15,864 bases of DNA from BM714 sp035269385 (GCA_035269385.1 DATFJE010000108.1:1-15864); one strand, 5' to 3'. Numbered from the stretch's first letter, positions 6,803-14,707 are shown. Translations and numbers: made by a program. Notes: a model not told the origin generated them from the letters alone.

Positions 6803-7072
6803 TTATGATGCGAAAAATATATTGCGTTCATTTCTGAGAAGTTTGATCTCCACTGTTTCGGTAAGAACATCGGAATAACTGTATGAAACCGTTCTTTCCG
6901 AATCGAGACCGTTGTTGATTCTTACGATGAAGATGTTCGAATATACTTCCTCAAGCACGCCTTCCTTAACAAGCACTTTTTTTCTACCCTTGTTGGTCTT
7001 GAGAACGACCTTTTCCCCAATACAATCCTGTACGTTTCTCTTGATGATAGATAGAGTTTCTTTTGTCGCCAA
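6803..7072 (-). CDS. veg: Veg family protein
   Basis: This 89-residue protein matches the Veg (DUF1021) family through the conserved core GEKVVLKTNKGRKK (19-32), GVLEEVYSNIFIV (38-50) and VSYSYSDVLTETVEI (62-76). Veg is a small beta-barrel cytosolic protein; in Bacillus subtilis it stimulates biofilm formation by antagonising SinR, a role that cannot be assumed here. The start is TTG at 7072, supported by AGGAAGGTGAT, an excellent match to the 16S rRNA 3' end, just upstream. A nearer ATG (7080) is out of frame. Two sigma-A promoters lie in tandem upstream, in keeping with the very strong expression known for veg. Family size and ending are normal. Confidence 0.93.
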   Translation of the reverse strand: MATKETLSIIKRNVQDCIGEKVVLKTNKGRKKVLVKEGVLEEVYSNIFIVRINNGLDSERTVSYSYSDVLTETVEIKLLRNERNIFFAS

Positions 7073-7107
7073 AGGGACATCACCTTCCTCTGTTTGTATA
7101 CAGTATT

Positions 7108-7136
7108 ATTGTAACACCATTGTCCCTAAAGGTCAA
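7108..7136 (-). promoter_or_regulatory. Proximal veg promoter
   Basis: On the minus strand TTGACC (7136-7131), a 17-base spacer and TACAAT (7113-7108). The transcript would start about 30 bases before the TTG codon. Confidence 0.75.
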
Positions 7137-7148
7137 GTGAAATAAAAT

Positions 7149-7177
7149 ATTTTACTATAACGAAACTTCAATGTCAA
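7149..7177 (-). promoter_or_regulatory. Distal veg promoter
   Basis: On the minus strand TTGACA (7177-7172), a 17-base spacer and TAAAAT (7154-7149). It lies 41 bp upstream of the proximal promoter. An inverted repeat, CGAAAC/GTTTCG (7161-7166 with 7181-7186), flanks the -35 box and could be a regulator site. Confidence 0.7.
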
Positions 7178-7373
7178 AAGGTTTCGGGAATTTTCTTTAA
7201 AAAAATTTTTTCACGCCTGAATTTGCACAAAATCCCTCTATTGGTATTTATTTTTTATATGCGTCCATTGAAATATCGAATCGATTTCGAGCTGCTGACG
7301 GCATTGACACACGCCTCTTTTCAGGCTTCAAGCGACACATTGCCTTCGGTAAAAGGCCGGATGTATATTGTTT

Positions 7374-8237
7374 TTACGGATAGAATTTCTTCAAGCTCTC
7401 TATTCCCTCTCTTATGTATTCTTTGCCGCCGTATTCGCACGAAGCTTCCATGAGAGCAGGCTTTTTAAAGCTCGAAATGACTTTCATGGCCTCATCCGAA
7501 TCAAAGGCCCATCCGTCCTTGCGTCTCTGCCCCATGTGCATGGGTATGTGCCGGTATTTTACGTAAAAGCTGTTTGAGCAATACGCTTCCCGCCCCTTTG
7601 TCGTCCAAAGGTGGAAAGCCTGTGCGCTTTGAGACAAAAGCCTGAGCTCGTCCATGAAATCGAATTCCCTGACTACTGATGCAAAATAAAGGTGGCCAGT
7701 GTCCAAAAGTATGCCGAGGCTTGAGTATTTTCCTATTTCTTTTTTCCAATCTTCTATCTCGTAAAACAACTCGTTGGATCCGAAGTATTCGAGCAGCAAA
7801 ACGGCGTCGAATTCTTTTGCCATGGAGTCGAGCCTGATCAGTGCGTCTTTTAATATATTGTTGAAGGTTCCCGGTTGGTAATCTCCGCTTTCGTATCGTC
7901 CGGGGAAATGAATAACGAAATATTCGCAATCGCTGGGCGTAAGGCGTTCCAGATTGTGCTCAAGAAGCCTGAAGGAAAGCTCCCTCTTCTTCGGATCGGG
8001 GTCAAGATAGAAAGCGTCAAGAAAATAGTGTCCGAACCACTCGGGAAGAAAGATGGGCAGATGTATGCTGTATGCAAAAGACGCCGCTTCCGCAATTTTC
8101 ATGTCCTCAAGTATCTGTTCGGCCTTGCTCTCCCAGGATTCCATGCCTCCGAGGCAAAACTCGACCCTGTTCAAATCAAGCTCGCGGGCTTCTCCGAGTC
8201 CTATGAATACTGCATTGGTTCCAAAATTGTTTTTCAT
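7374..8237 (-). CDS. Xylose isomerase-like TIM-barrel (AP endonuclease family 2 fold) protein
   Basis: This 287-residue protein of the sugar phosphate isomerase/epimerase-like superfamily is a single TIM barrel. The usual metal-site residues sit at strand ends: H59 (SIHLP), H110 (VIHFPG), E150 (LLLEYFG), D179 and H182 (LLDTGHLY), H209 (AFHLW), H230 and H234 (HIPMHMG) and E264 (LMEAS). This pattern fits a divalent-metal enzyme acting on a sugar or abasic DNA, but the substrate cannot be named; DNA repair endonuclease IV is less likely because the rest lacks its typical motifs. The start follows GGAAGAGGAAA. The gene stands alone between the anchored protein and veg. The 7178-7373 gap downstream shows no clear T-run terminator. 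Cytosolic; no signal peptide. Confidence 0.78.
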   Translation of the reverse strand: MKNNFGTNAVFIGLGEARELDLNRVEFCLGGMESWESKAEQILEDMKIAEAASFAYSIHLPIFLPEWFGHYFLDAFYLDPDPKKRELSFRLLEHNLERLTPSDCEYFVIHFPGRYESGDYQPGTFNNILKDALIRLDSMAKEFDAVLLLEYFGSNELFYEIEDWKKEIGKYSSLGILLDTGHLYFASVVREFDFMDELRLLSQSAQAFHLWTTKGREAYCSNSFYVKYRHIPMHMGQRRKDGWAFDSDEAMKVISSFKKPALMEASCEYGGKEYIREGIESLKKFYP

Positions 8238-8349
8238 TGTTTGTTTCCTCTTCCTTGATCTCCATTGATGTCCTTGTAAATATTGATTGCGCCTTTATGA
8301 TACTCGCAAACTGTTAAAAGTTGGACGCTGACGCTGAAATCGGACTTTA

Positions 8350-8386
8350 AAAGCAAAAAATGGAGACAAAAATGTCTGTCCCTTTT
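8350..8386. terminator. Bidirectional terminator or REP-like hairpin
   Basis: Plus strand: GGAGACA and TGTCTGTCC pair around AAAA with a two-base bulge, followed by CTTTTTAC. On the minus strand the hairpin lies a few bases after the stop codon at 8393 and is followed by ATTTTTTGC. It probably terminates the 607-residue protein gene. The GGGACAGACA...TGTCTCC form also recalls REP-type elements common in Firmicutes. Confidence 0.5.
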
Positions 8387-8392
8387 TACTTT

Positions 8393-10216
8393 TTAGTTCG
8401 CGGCGTCAAGAAGGTAGGCTTTTCCGTCCTTTATTCCCAGGAATGTGAAGTTTTCTTCCATCTCGAGTTTTTTCTCTTCACCTGTGCCGAGGTCCTGTAT
8501 TACTAAGACGTTGTTGTTGTCGACCTTTTGGGGGTATACGAGCTTGTTCTCCCAGCTCCATATCATTGAAGAAGGGGCGTCGTAGACCATGCCGCCTCCC
8601 GGGCATTCCGTTTTAGTGTATCCCTCTATAGGGTCGTAGGTCTTCATCTGGTTGCCGTATATTCCAAGAAGGATTATTTGGGAGTCTCCATGCCAGTCTA
8701 TCTGTTTTTCTTCTTCTCCATCCTTGGCAAATGTCCCTTGTCCTGTCTTTTCCAGCTTTATTGCGGAAAGCATGTTGATGCTCTCTATGAAGCGGGGCTC
8801 CCTGGCTTTTTTTACAAGCGCAACCGCCATGCCCGTCTCGGCGTTTATTCCGTATATGTCGGACACGTTGCCCATTTCAGAATAGCCTTCCGAGAATATG
8901 ACCTTGTCGCTTACCCAGTCGAAGTGAAGGTCCATCGGAACCGTGCCGTCTCCTGCCGCATATATGTGGAAGGGCATTTCGTAGAGCGAGAGCATGGTTC
9001 CGCTCTCCATGTCTATCAGCATCAGGCTTGCGGCAGTCTTGCCTATCTCGTTTTGGGTCATGAAGGCCGCCGCGGTTTCGCCTCCAGGCGAAAGGCGTAT
9101 TCCCCTGAATCTCCAGCCTTTTGGGACCAGTTTTTCAAAACGGCTTTTGAGATTTCCATTCTGCTCTGTTTCAACGGTTTCGCCGGTTTCTTCCCAGTAT
9201 ATGACCTTTTCAAATGAAAGGTATTCTGTGTAAGCATTAGGATCGCCATACCTGTGCAGCATAAGGAGTCCGTCCTCGACTCTTCCGGAAAGGTATCTGG
9301 TTTCATCAAAGGCTTCTCCTTCGAGAATTTGCACGTTCTGCCCCATGAATTCCGATTCGAGGTCGACTGATTTTATGCTCTGCCTCTCGCCTGCATCAAA
9401 CCTCCAGGAATTGCCTATTCCGAATTCCCCCTGCATCTTGAGTCCTATAATGTCCTCGGCTCCGGAGAGATTTATTTCGTATACTCCCTTTGAGAGGTCC
9501 TTGAGTGTTATTTCCACAGACGAATCATTTTCCCAATCAAACGATATTTCGGGAAGGGCATGTTCTGTTTCAAGAGTCATATTGCCGAGTATTGTCCTCT
9601 CCACGCTCGGTATGTTTACCGGGCGCTTGAATGAAAGGTTGAAAACTTTTGTGCCTTCGGTCGTCCAATACTCCGGGTCCGAAAGGGATCCGTCCTCTGA
9701 AACTCTTTTCATTTCGGCTACATTGGGTTCGTATCTGTTTATGTAAAGCTCAACGGGCTCGCGGAGTCTTGCCCCTTCTTCGAAAAATATGTCGCGGTTC
9801 ACTCTTATATTGAGTGTCTCCGCCTCGATGTCCGAAGGGGGAATATTCATCCACACCACTGTCCTGTCAACTCCCGCATATCCTATCCCTATCCGGTTTA
9901 TCGTTTCCATGTCTTCTGTATCGACCGAAAAACCTCCGGGTTTCTCTATGTTCACGGGTTCTGTGAATTTGAATGTAAGGCTTATGTTTCCAGTCATAAC
10001 CTTTGTGCTTCCGGATTTTATGAGTTCGCTTCCCGCAGGGCTATTCAGATAGATCTCCGGAGGCATGACCTGCCTTGCCGAAACTGTCTCGCCCTCCGTA
10101 TTTTCGGGCTCCTCGGAAGGGCCTGAAACTCCCATATAGTCTCCTGTCGCAAAAATAATCAATGCGACGACTATTATAGTTATCAAAATTCCAATTGCAA
10201 CTTTCGCCATGTTCAT
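8393..10216 (-). CDS. Membrane-anchored beta-rich protein of unknown function
   Basis: A 607-residue protein I do not recognise. Residues 4-24 (KVAIGILITIIVVALIIFA) form one N-terminal membrane segment with no clear cleavage site, so the rest is probably anchored and exposed outside. A Glu-rich linker (34-45) follows. Residues about 50-165 and 185-280 look like two Ig-like or Big_5-type beta domains: PPEIYLNSPAG, then FTEPVNI, and later FKRPVNI in a repeated context. Residues about 290-607 are beta-strand-rich with spaced LMLIDMESGTM, YGINAETGM and VIQDLGTGEE motifs, as in TolB/YncE-like propellers. No catalytic signature was seen. The start is supported by GGAGG seven bases upstream of the first ATG. 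It is transcribed away from the PadR operon, and the two share a 206-bp divergent region. Confidence 0.7.
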   Translation of the reverse strand: MNMAKVAIGILITIIVVALIIFATGDYMGVSGPSEEPENTEGETVSARQVMPPEIYLNSPAGSELIKSGSTKVMTGNISLTFKFTEPVNIEKPGGFSVDTEDMETINRIGIGYAGVDRTVVWMNIPPSDIEAETLNIRVNRDIFFEEGARLREPVELYINRYEPNVAEMKRVSEDGSLSDPEYWTTEGTKVFNLSFKRPVNIPSVERTILGNMTLETEHALPEISFDWENDSSVEITLKDLSKGVYEINLSGAEDIIGLKMQGEFGIGNSWRFDAGERQSIKSVDLESEFMGQNVQILEGEAFDETRYLSGRVEDGLLMLHRYGDPNAYTEYLSFEKVIYWEETGETVETEQNGNLKSRFEKLVPKGWRFRGIRLSPGGETAAAFMTQNEIGKTAASLMLIDMESGTMLSLYEMPFHIYAAGDGTVPMDLHFDWVSDKVIFSEGYSEMGNVSDIYGINAETGMAVALVKKAREPRFIESINMLSAIKLEKTGQGTFAKDGEEEKQIDWHGDSQIILLGIYGNQMKTYDPIEGYTKTECPGGGMVYDAPSSMIWSWENKLVYPQKVDNNNVLVIQDLGTGEEKKLEMEENFTFLGIKDGKAYLLDAAN

Positions 10217-10275
10217 TTTATCTCCTCCATTAAACGCACAGATGCGGCTGCATTTTTATTGGCGCACCCCTTTTA

Positions 10276-10281
10276 ATTATA
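10276..10281 (-). promoter_or_regulatory. Candidate -10 box for the 607-residue protein gene
   Basis: TATAAT on the minus strand, about 60 bases before the ATG at 10216. No good -35 box lies 16-18 bases upstream, so an activator may be needed or the box may be fortuitous. Confidence 0.35.
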
Positions 10282-10327
10282 GACTATGTTTTGGGTAAAA
10301 GTGTTTCAAAAATATTAAAAGTTTTTG

Positions 10328-10341
10328 GAAAGGTACCTTTC
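10328..10341. promoter_or_regulatory. Perfect 14-bp palindrome, operator candidate
   Basis: GAAAGGTACCTTTC lies 82 bp before the PadR start codon, in the divergent region. A possible plus-strand -10 box, TATTAT (10361-10366), sits 19 bp beyond it, so a bound protein would cover the -35 zone. PadR proteins commonly regulate their own operons, but their best-known sites contain ATGT/ACAT, which this is not. Confidence 0.45.
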
Positions 10342-10422
10342 ATTGCAAGATAGCTTATGTTATTATGTAACTGTAAAAGGATACAGCTATGGCCGCTAAC
10401 AATATGAAAGGACGGTCTTATC

Positions 10423-10746
10423 ATGAATATACAATTCAAAAAAGGCGTATTGGAACTGCTGGTTCTATCCATACTGAAGGAAAGAGACTGCTACGGATAT
10501 GAGCTGGTAAACGAGATATCCAAAAACATAAGCATTTCGGAGGGAACAATATATCCTCTCCTGAGGCGTCTGACAAAGGAAGGGTATTTCGAAACATATC
10601 TGAAGGAATCCAAGGAAGGACCGCCCAGAAAATATTACAGGCTGACAAAGCAAGGCGATTCCACCAGATTCGATTTGGAATTGGAGTGGTACGATTTCAT
10701 AAACAAGGTCAACAACATTGTGGGAGGCGACAAGACTGATGAATAA
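10423..10746 (+). CDS. PadR family transcriptional regulator
   Basis: This 107-residue PadR-type winged-helix protein has the family core: KGVLELLVLSILKERDCYGYE (7-27, first helices), then SEGTIYPLLRRLTKEGYF (39-56, recognition helix and wing approach) and GPPRKYYRLTKQG (66-78, wing). The C-terminal helix for dimerisation is short, as in the small PadR subfamily-2 proteins. AAAGGA precedes the ATG. The stop overlaps the next gene by eight bases, showing translational coupling with DUF1700. Linked PadR, DUF1700 and DUF4097 genes are common in Firmicutes, where PadR is thought to repress its own operon in response to envelope or drug stress; the signal here is unknown. Confidence 0.92.
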   Translation: MNIQFKKGVLELLVLSILKERDCYGYELVNEISKNISISEGTIYPLLRRLTKEGYFETYLKESKEGPPRKYYRLTKQGDSTRFDLELEWYDFINKVNNIVGGDKTDE

Positions 10747-11323
10747 AAAACAATTTCTCCAGTCCCTGGACAAGGAGCTTTCCGGAATACCGGATGAAGA
10801 AAAAAAAGACATATTGTTTGACTACCGGGAACATTTCTCGATGGGTGAGGCCGATGGAAAGTCGGAGGAGGAAATAGCAAAGGCATTGGGCAATCCGAAT
10901 GCGCTGGCGAAAAGATACAAGGCCGAGTATTATGTGGAAACCGCTGAAAAGAACCGGACTGCGGGAAATCTTTTTCGCGCAGTGCTTGCAACTCTTGGGC
11001 TTGGCTTTTTCAATCTTGTGTTTGTGCTCGGCCCGTTCATAGGGCTGTTGGCAATAATTTTCGCGCTCTTGGCAGTATCGGCGGCTACTGTCATTACAGG
11101 GATAGCCGTCTTTACCGAGGCGACTCCGCTTCCCTTCATTTTTGAAAACGTCCACCTTCCGGCATTTGTTGCTGAAAACATGGCGGCTTCGGCATTTCTT
11201 TCGATAGGGCTCATGTCCCTGGGATGCCTTATGCTCATTGCGGTAGGATATGTGTCAATGTGGGTGTTCCGGATTACTTTGAAATATCTCAAACTCAACA
11301 TAAACATAATTGCAAGGAGGTAG
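10739..11323 (+). CDS. DUF1700 family membrane protein
   Basis: A 194-residue protein. Residues 1-70 are the soluble DUF1700 region (MNKKQFLQSLDKELSGIPDEEKK, with DYREHF and LGNPNALAKRYKAE), related to HAAS-type helical sensor domains. Two or more membrane segments follow: about 82-122 (two hydrophobic stretches) and 147-175. I chose the ATG at 10739 rather than the TTG at 10718 because the family begins with MNKKQF-like sequence and GGGAGG lies 11 bases upstream. The gene overlaps the PadR gene by eight bases and ends inside the ribosome site of the next gene. The likely job is a membrane partner linking PadR and the DUF4097 protein; this is inferred from the conserved neighbourhood. Confidence 0.85.
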   Translation: MNKKQFLQSLDKELSGIPDEEKKDILFDYREHFSMGEADGKSEEEIAKALGNPNALAKRYKAEYYVETAEKNRTAGNLFRAVLATLGLGFFNLVFVLGPFIGLLAIIFALLAVSAATVITGIAVFTEATPLPFIFENVHLPAFVAENMAASAFLSIGLMSLGCLMLIAVGYVSMWVFRITLKYLKLNINIIARR

Positions 11324-11327
11324 CAAA

Positions 11328-12200
11328 ATGAAAATTGATTTCAAGCGTGCCATGCTTTGGCTTGCCGGCATATCCCTCGTATGTCTGGGAATTTCTTTTT
11401 TCCTGTTCAGGCAGGCGGGAATAACCCCCTCGGACCTTGGCCGTTTCGACTCCGAATCAGGTAAAGGATACTCGAGAAGAATAAGCGACACTATGGGCCT
11501 CGGAAATGAAACTTATGAAAGCATACAGATAAAAACGGTAAGCGTTCCGGTTGAGGTGGTTACGACACTCGGAGAATTGAAGGCGGAACTTAATGGCAAT
11601 TTCAAGGCGTCCAACGAGGAATCCATGCCTTATCTGGACGTGTCTTCAACCGATGACGGGCTGTTTATCGAGGTAAAGCATCCGAAAGGGCTTTTTGCGG
11701 GTGCAGTTTCAACCGACTCGCTGCTTTCGGTCTACATTCCGGAGGATGACCTCGACGAATTGCTAATCAAAACAGTATCGGGAAATATAAATGTGGGTGC
11801 CTTCGAAATCAAAATGGCAAACCTTAGCTCGGTTTCGGGGGCCATAAATGCAGAGCGCTTGTCACTTTCGGAGGGTATTTTCGAAACTTCATCCGGCGAA
11901 ATAGAGATCCGGTCGCTTTCGGGACGGGTGCTGTCTAAGACTACTTCGGGCAAAATGAATATCCACTTCGAAAAACTTGAAAACACTGTCTATATGGAAA
12001 GCATTTCCGGCAATCTGAATATTTCGTTTCCTGAAAACGCCTCATTTACGCTTAAGACAGAAACTGTTTCGGGAGATCTTGTATGTGATAGGCCTTTGAC
12101 AATCAAGGGCGGAAAGGACGACAACCTTCTTGCAGACATAGCCGGAGGCGGTCCCATAATGGAGATCCGAACGGTTTCAGGCAACATGAACCTGCATTAG
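11328..12200 (+). CDS. DUF4097 family putative adhesin-like beta-helix protein
   Basis: A 290-residue protein with an N-terminal signal anchor (residues 8-26, MLWLAGISLVCLGISFFLF). Residues 130-290 are repeated beta-strand units ending in VSG, SSG, TSG or LSG: TVSGNIN, SVSGAIN, TSSGEIE, SLSGRVL, TTSGKMN, SISGNLN, TVSGDLV and TVSGNMN. These turns are the hallmark of DUF4097 right-handed beta-helix proteins. The start ATG at 11328 has AAGGAGG seven bases upstream, overlapping the stop of the DUF1700 gene. It is the third gene of the PadR operon and is probably displayed outside the membrane or acts within the envelope. The exact function of the family is not established. Confidence 0.87.
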   Translation: MKIDFKRAMLWLAGISLVCLGISFFLFRQAGITPSDLGRFDSESGKGYSRRISDTMGLGNETYESIQIKTVSVPVEVVTTLGELKAELNGNFKASNEESMPYLDVSSTDDGLFIEVKHPKGLFAGAVSTDSLLSVYIPEDDLDELLIKTVSGNINVGAFEIKMANLSSVSGAINAERLSLSEGIFETSSGEIEIRSLSGRVLSKTTSGKMNIHFEKLENTVYMESISGNLNISFPENASFTLKTETVSGDLVCDRPLTIKGGKDDNLLADIAGGGPIMEIRTVSGNMNLH

Positions 12201-12226
12201 CACTACCTGAAATGCGCACTTTGTAG

Positions 12227-12232
12227 TATAAT
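12227..12232 (+). promoter_or_regulatory. Candidate -10 box for proB
   Basis: TATAAT lies 46 bases before the proB start, in the 77-bp gap after the DUF4097 gene. No good -35 box is at the right distance, so proB may instead be read through from the PadR operon. Confidence 0.4.
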
Positions 12233-12277
12233 TTATTAATACTCAGGAAAAACAAATACAAAAAGGAAAGTGATTTC

Positions 12278-13099
12278 ATGAATTACCGTAAAGAACTGAA
12301 GAAAACAAAGAGGCTTGTTGTCAAGCTGGGAACCTCTACCCTGACCCATCCGAGCGGAAAACTTAATTTCGGAAGGATAGACCTCATAGCAAGAATTTTA
12401 TCGGATTTGAGAAACAAGGGATTGGAAATTGTTCTTGTGACATCGGGTGCCATAGCAACGGGAACCATACGCCTGGGTATGAAGGAAAAACCGATCGACC
12501 TACCGGGAAAGCAGGCGGCTGCCGCAATAGGACAGGCTGCCCTCATGAGAATTTACGAAAGGTTTTTTCAGTCATACGACCAGGTTGTTGCGCAGGCTCT
12601 CATAACGAAATCCATTCTGGATGATCCATTGACTAGAAAGAATGCCGAAAACACATTCGACAGGCTTCTTGAATGGGGAACGATACCCATAGTGAATGAA
12701 AACGACACCATAGCCACGGACGAGATAGAGGCCGGATACAAGGGCCGCTTGGAATTTGGAGACAACGACACTCTTTCAGCCACGGTTGCAGCCCTCATTA
12801 ATGCAGACCTTCTTGTCCTGATGAGCGACATAGACGGTTTGTTCACCGCGGACCCACGAAATGACCCCAAGGCAAAGATTGTGAGAATTGTTGAAAAGAT
12901 CGACGATAAGATCGAAGAAGCTGCTGAAGGCGCCGGATCGGACTTTGGAACAGGCGGAATGGTGACCAAGATAAGAGCGGCTAAAATATGCAAGAGTTCT
13001 GGAATAAGCACGCTCATCATGAACAGCGATTCCCCGGAGCTTCTCTATGCGGCTCTCGACGGAATTGAGATAGGCACGCTTTTTCCTGCAAATGCTTAG
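12278..13099 (+). CDS. proB: Glutamate 5-kinase without PUA domain
   Basis: This enzyme phosphorylates glutamate at the gamma-carboxyl with ATP, the first step of proline synthesis. The 273 residues are one amino-acid-kinase domain: VVKLGTSTL (14-22, phosphate loop), VTSGAIATG (54-62), GKQAAAAIGQ (77-86), NENDTIATDE (139-148, glutamate site), FGDNDTLSA (160-168), SDIDGLFTADPR (183-194) and GTGGMVTKIRAA (224-235). The C-terminal PUA domain of the roughly 370-residue enterobacterial enzyme is absent, as in many short Firmicute forms; this could alter feedback control or oligomer form. AAAGGAAAGTGAT supports the start. proA, the usual downstream partner, is missing; the gene is followed at once by a bidirectional terminator. 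Confidence 0.95.
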   Translation: MNYRKELKKTKRLVVKLGTSTLTHPSGKLNFGRIDLIARILSDLRNKGLEIVLVTSGAIATGTIRLGMKEKPIDLPGKQAAAAIGQAALMRIYERFFQSYDQVVAQALITKSILDDPLTRKNAENTFDRLLEWGTIPIVNENDTIATDEIEAGYKGRLEFGDNDTLSATVAALINADLLVLMSDIDGLFTADPRNDPKAKIVRIVEKIDDKIEEAAEGAGSDFGTGGMVTKIRAAKICKSSGISTLIMNSDSPELLYAALDGIEIGTLFPANA

Positions 13100-13116
13100 T
13101 TTATAGTTGAAAAAAC

Positions 13117-13161
13117 AAAACCGCAGAATCGGCACTCTTCATGCCGGTTTTGCGGTTTTTT
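13117..13161. terminator. Bidirectional intrinsic terminator between proB and the hydrogenase
   Basis: AAAACCGCA (13117-13125) pairs with TGCGGTTTT (13151-13159), and CGGCA/TGCCG form an inner stem around CTCTTCA. TTTTTT follows on the plus strand. The minus strand reads GCGGTTTTGTTTTTTC beyond the stem. It serves the convergent proB and hydrogenase transcripts. Confidence 0.9.
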
Positions 13162-13188
13162 GCCGTTGATTCAGAAAGCCTGGCAGAC

Positions 13189-14643
13189 TCAAACAAGCTT
13201 TCTTTCGAGCTTTACTGCCCCGGAGCCGAAAACCCTTACGCTTTCTTCGGGTGTCTTTTCATGGGCGCATTCGGCGTATGCATCCACTTCGTTCCTGTCC
13301 TTGCGGCCGTGATGGAGCGATGCAGGTCCTCCTATGCAGCCGTTCTCACAGACCATGGTCTCTATGAAGTTGCCCTGAAGCCTGCCGCAACCATACAGCT
13401 TGAAAGCCTTCTCGCATTCCTTTATTCCGTCGAAGCAAAGGGGCCTGAACTCTACCTGCGAGTCCATTTTTTTCACGATTTCGCCAACCGTACTTGAGAG
13501 TCCTCCGCTCCTGGCAAAGATTCGCCCTCCGTAAGAGGCATTATTGAGTGGACTCTCCTCAATATGTTCGAGGGAAATTTCCGCGGCTTCAAAAACGGCT
13601 GCGACTTCTTCGAAGGTCATTACAAAATCGATATCCTCCGGAAATTCTTCCGCCTCGCCTTTTTTTGCTATGCAAGGACCTATGAAAACGACCTTCGCCT
13701 TGGGGTCGGTTTTTCGAATAAGCCTTGCTGAGGCTATCATGGGTGAAACCGTCTCTGACATGTTTTTCAATATTTCGGGGTGGTGTTTCTTTACAAAGAG
13801 AACATATGAAGGGCAGCAGGAATTGGTCATCATGCCTTTCTCTCCTATCTCCTCTACAAAATCCTCCGCCTCCTTGAGAGCAACGAAGTCGGCGCCGAGA
13901 GCCGCCTCGACAACATCGTGGAATCCAAGCTTTTTTAGTGCCGCAACTATATTCTCTATTCTGTATCCATAGAACTGGCTCGATATTGCAGGAGCCACTA
14001 CTGCATAGACCTTTGAGGACGAATCCTTTCGGGATTCCTCCAGAAGCCTTATGACGTCTGTTATGAAGGATTTGTCCATTATTGCGCCGAAGGGGCATTG
14101 GTATACGCAAGCTCCGCAGAGTATGCACTTTTCTTCGTCTATTATTGCCTTTTTGTTTTGGTCCATCGAGATTGCTCCAACCGGGCACGCTCTCCGGCAT
14201 GGCCTCATTACGTCAGAAATGGCATTGTAGGGACAGGCTTTTCGGCAGGCTCCGCATTCTATGCATTTTTTTGAATTTATGAAGGCCTTTCCGCCTATAT
14301 TGACTATGGCATCTACAGGACAAGCCTCGGAGCAATAATGCGCAAGGCATCCCCTGCACGCCTCGGTTACAACAAATCGGCTTATGGGACATTCGTCGCA
14401 TGCCGAATCTATCACCTGGATTATGCTGTCATCCCCTTGATTTGTTCCCGCAGCCAGTTTTACGCGGTCTTCGATTATTGCCCTCTCCTTGTATATGCAG
14501 CACCTCGTTATTGGCTCCGGCCCTGTGATTATCCTTTCCGGGATTCCTTTTAGCGATCCCTTCTCGCCGTCATATGCCGCCTTGGCAACTTCTTTTAGTA
14601 CGTTGTGTTTTATCAACTGGACATTGTTTTCAAAAGTTCTCAT
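13189..14643 (-). CDS. [FeFe] hydrogenase, group B-like, with N-terminal iron-sulfur domains
   Basis: A 484-residue protein. Residues 90-190 hold ferredoxin-like cysteine motifs: C96-x2-C99-x4-C104-x3-C108, C127-x2-C130-x2-C133-x3-C137, C149 and C153, and C173-x2-C176-x2-C179-x3-C183. The catalytic H-cluster domain (210-445) has all loops: TNSCCPSY (273-280), GPCIAKKGE (322-330) and ETMVCENGCIGGP (428-440). C277, C324, C432 and C436 are the expected cluster ligands and C276 the expected proton-relay cysteine. Compared with canonical enzymes, TSCCP is TNSCCP and MPC is GPC. The architecture recalls group B monomeric enzymes of Clostridia (from memory, TIGR04105-like), whose physiology is poorly known. 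AAGGAG precedes the ATG. It is 64 bp downstream of the SpoIIE-type gene on the same strand, so probably cotranscribed. Maturation needs HydEFG, not seen here. Confidence 0.88.
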   Translation of the reverse strand: MRTFENNVQLIKHNVLKEVAKAAYDGEKGSLKGIPERIITGPEPITRCCIYKERAIIEDRVKLAAGTNQGDDSIIQVIDSACDECPISRFVVTEACRGCLAHYCSEACPVDAIVNIGGKAFINSKKCIECGACRKACPYNAISDVMRPCRRACPVGAISMDQNKKAIIDEEKCILCGACVYQCPFGAIMDKSFITDVIRLLEESRKDSSSKVYAVVAPAISSQFYGYRIENIVAALKKLGFHDVVEAALGADFVALKEAEDFVEEIGEKGMMTNSCCPSYVLFVKKHHPEILKNMSETVSPMIASARLIRKTDPKAKVVFIGPCIAKKGEAEEFPEDIDFVMTFEEVAAVFEAAEISLEHIEESPLNNASYGGRIFARSGGLSSTVGEIVKKMDSQVEFRPLCFDGIKECEKAFKLYGCGRLQGNFIETMVCENGCIGGPASLHHGRKDRNEVDAYAECAHEKTPEESVRVFGSGAVKLERKLV

Positions 14644-14707
14644 TTTTTCTCCTTGTTTTCATATCGGAAAAAGCCGTATGCGGACTCCATGCAAAGCCCT
14701 TTTCTTT

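Noticed and set aside
10284..10472. 62-codon minus-strand frame across the divergent region
   Set aside because: It overlaps the PadR start and the palindrome, has no ribosome site and no recognisable sequence.
10718..10738. TTG start for the DUF1700 protein
   Set aside because: The ATG at 10739 gives the family's usual beginning and is coupled to the PadR stop; the extra residues have no support.
11310..11327. TTG start for the DUF4097 protein
   Set aside because: It lies before the AAGGAGG site; the ATG at 11328 is correctly spaced.
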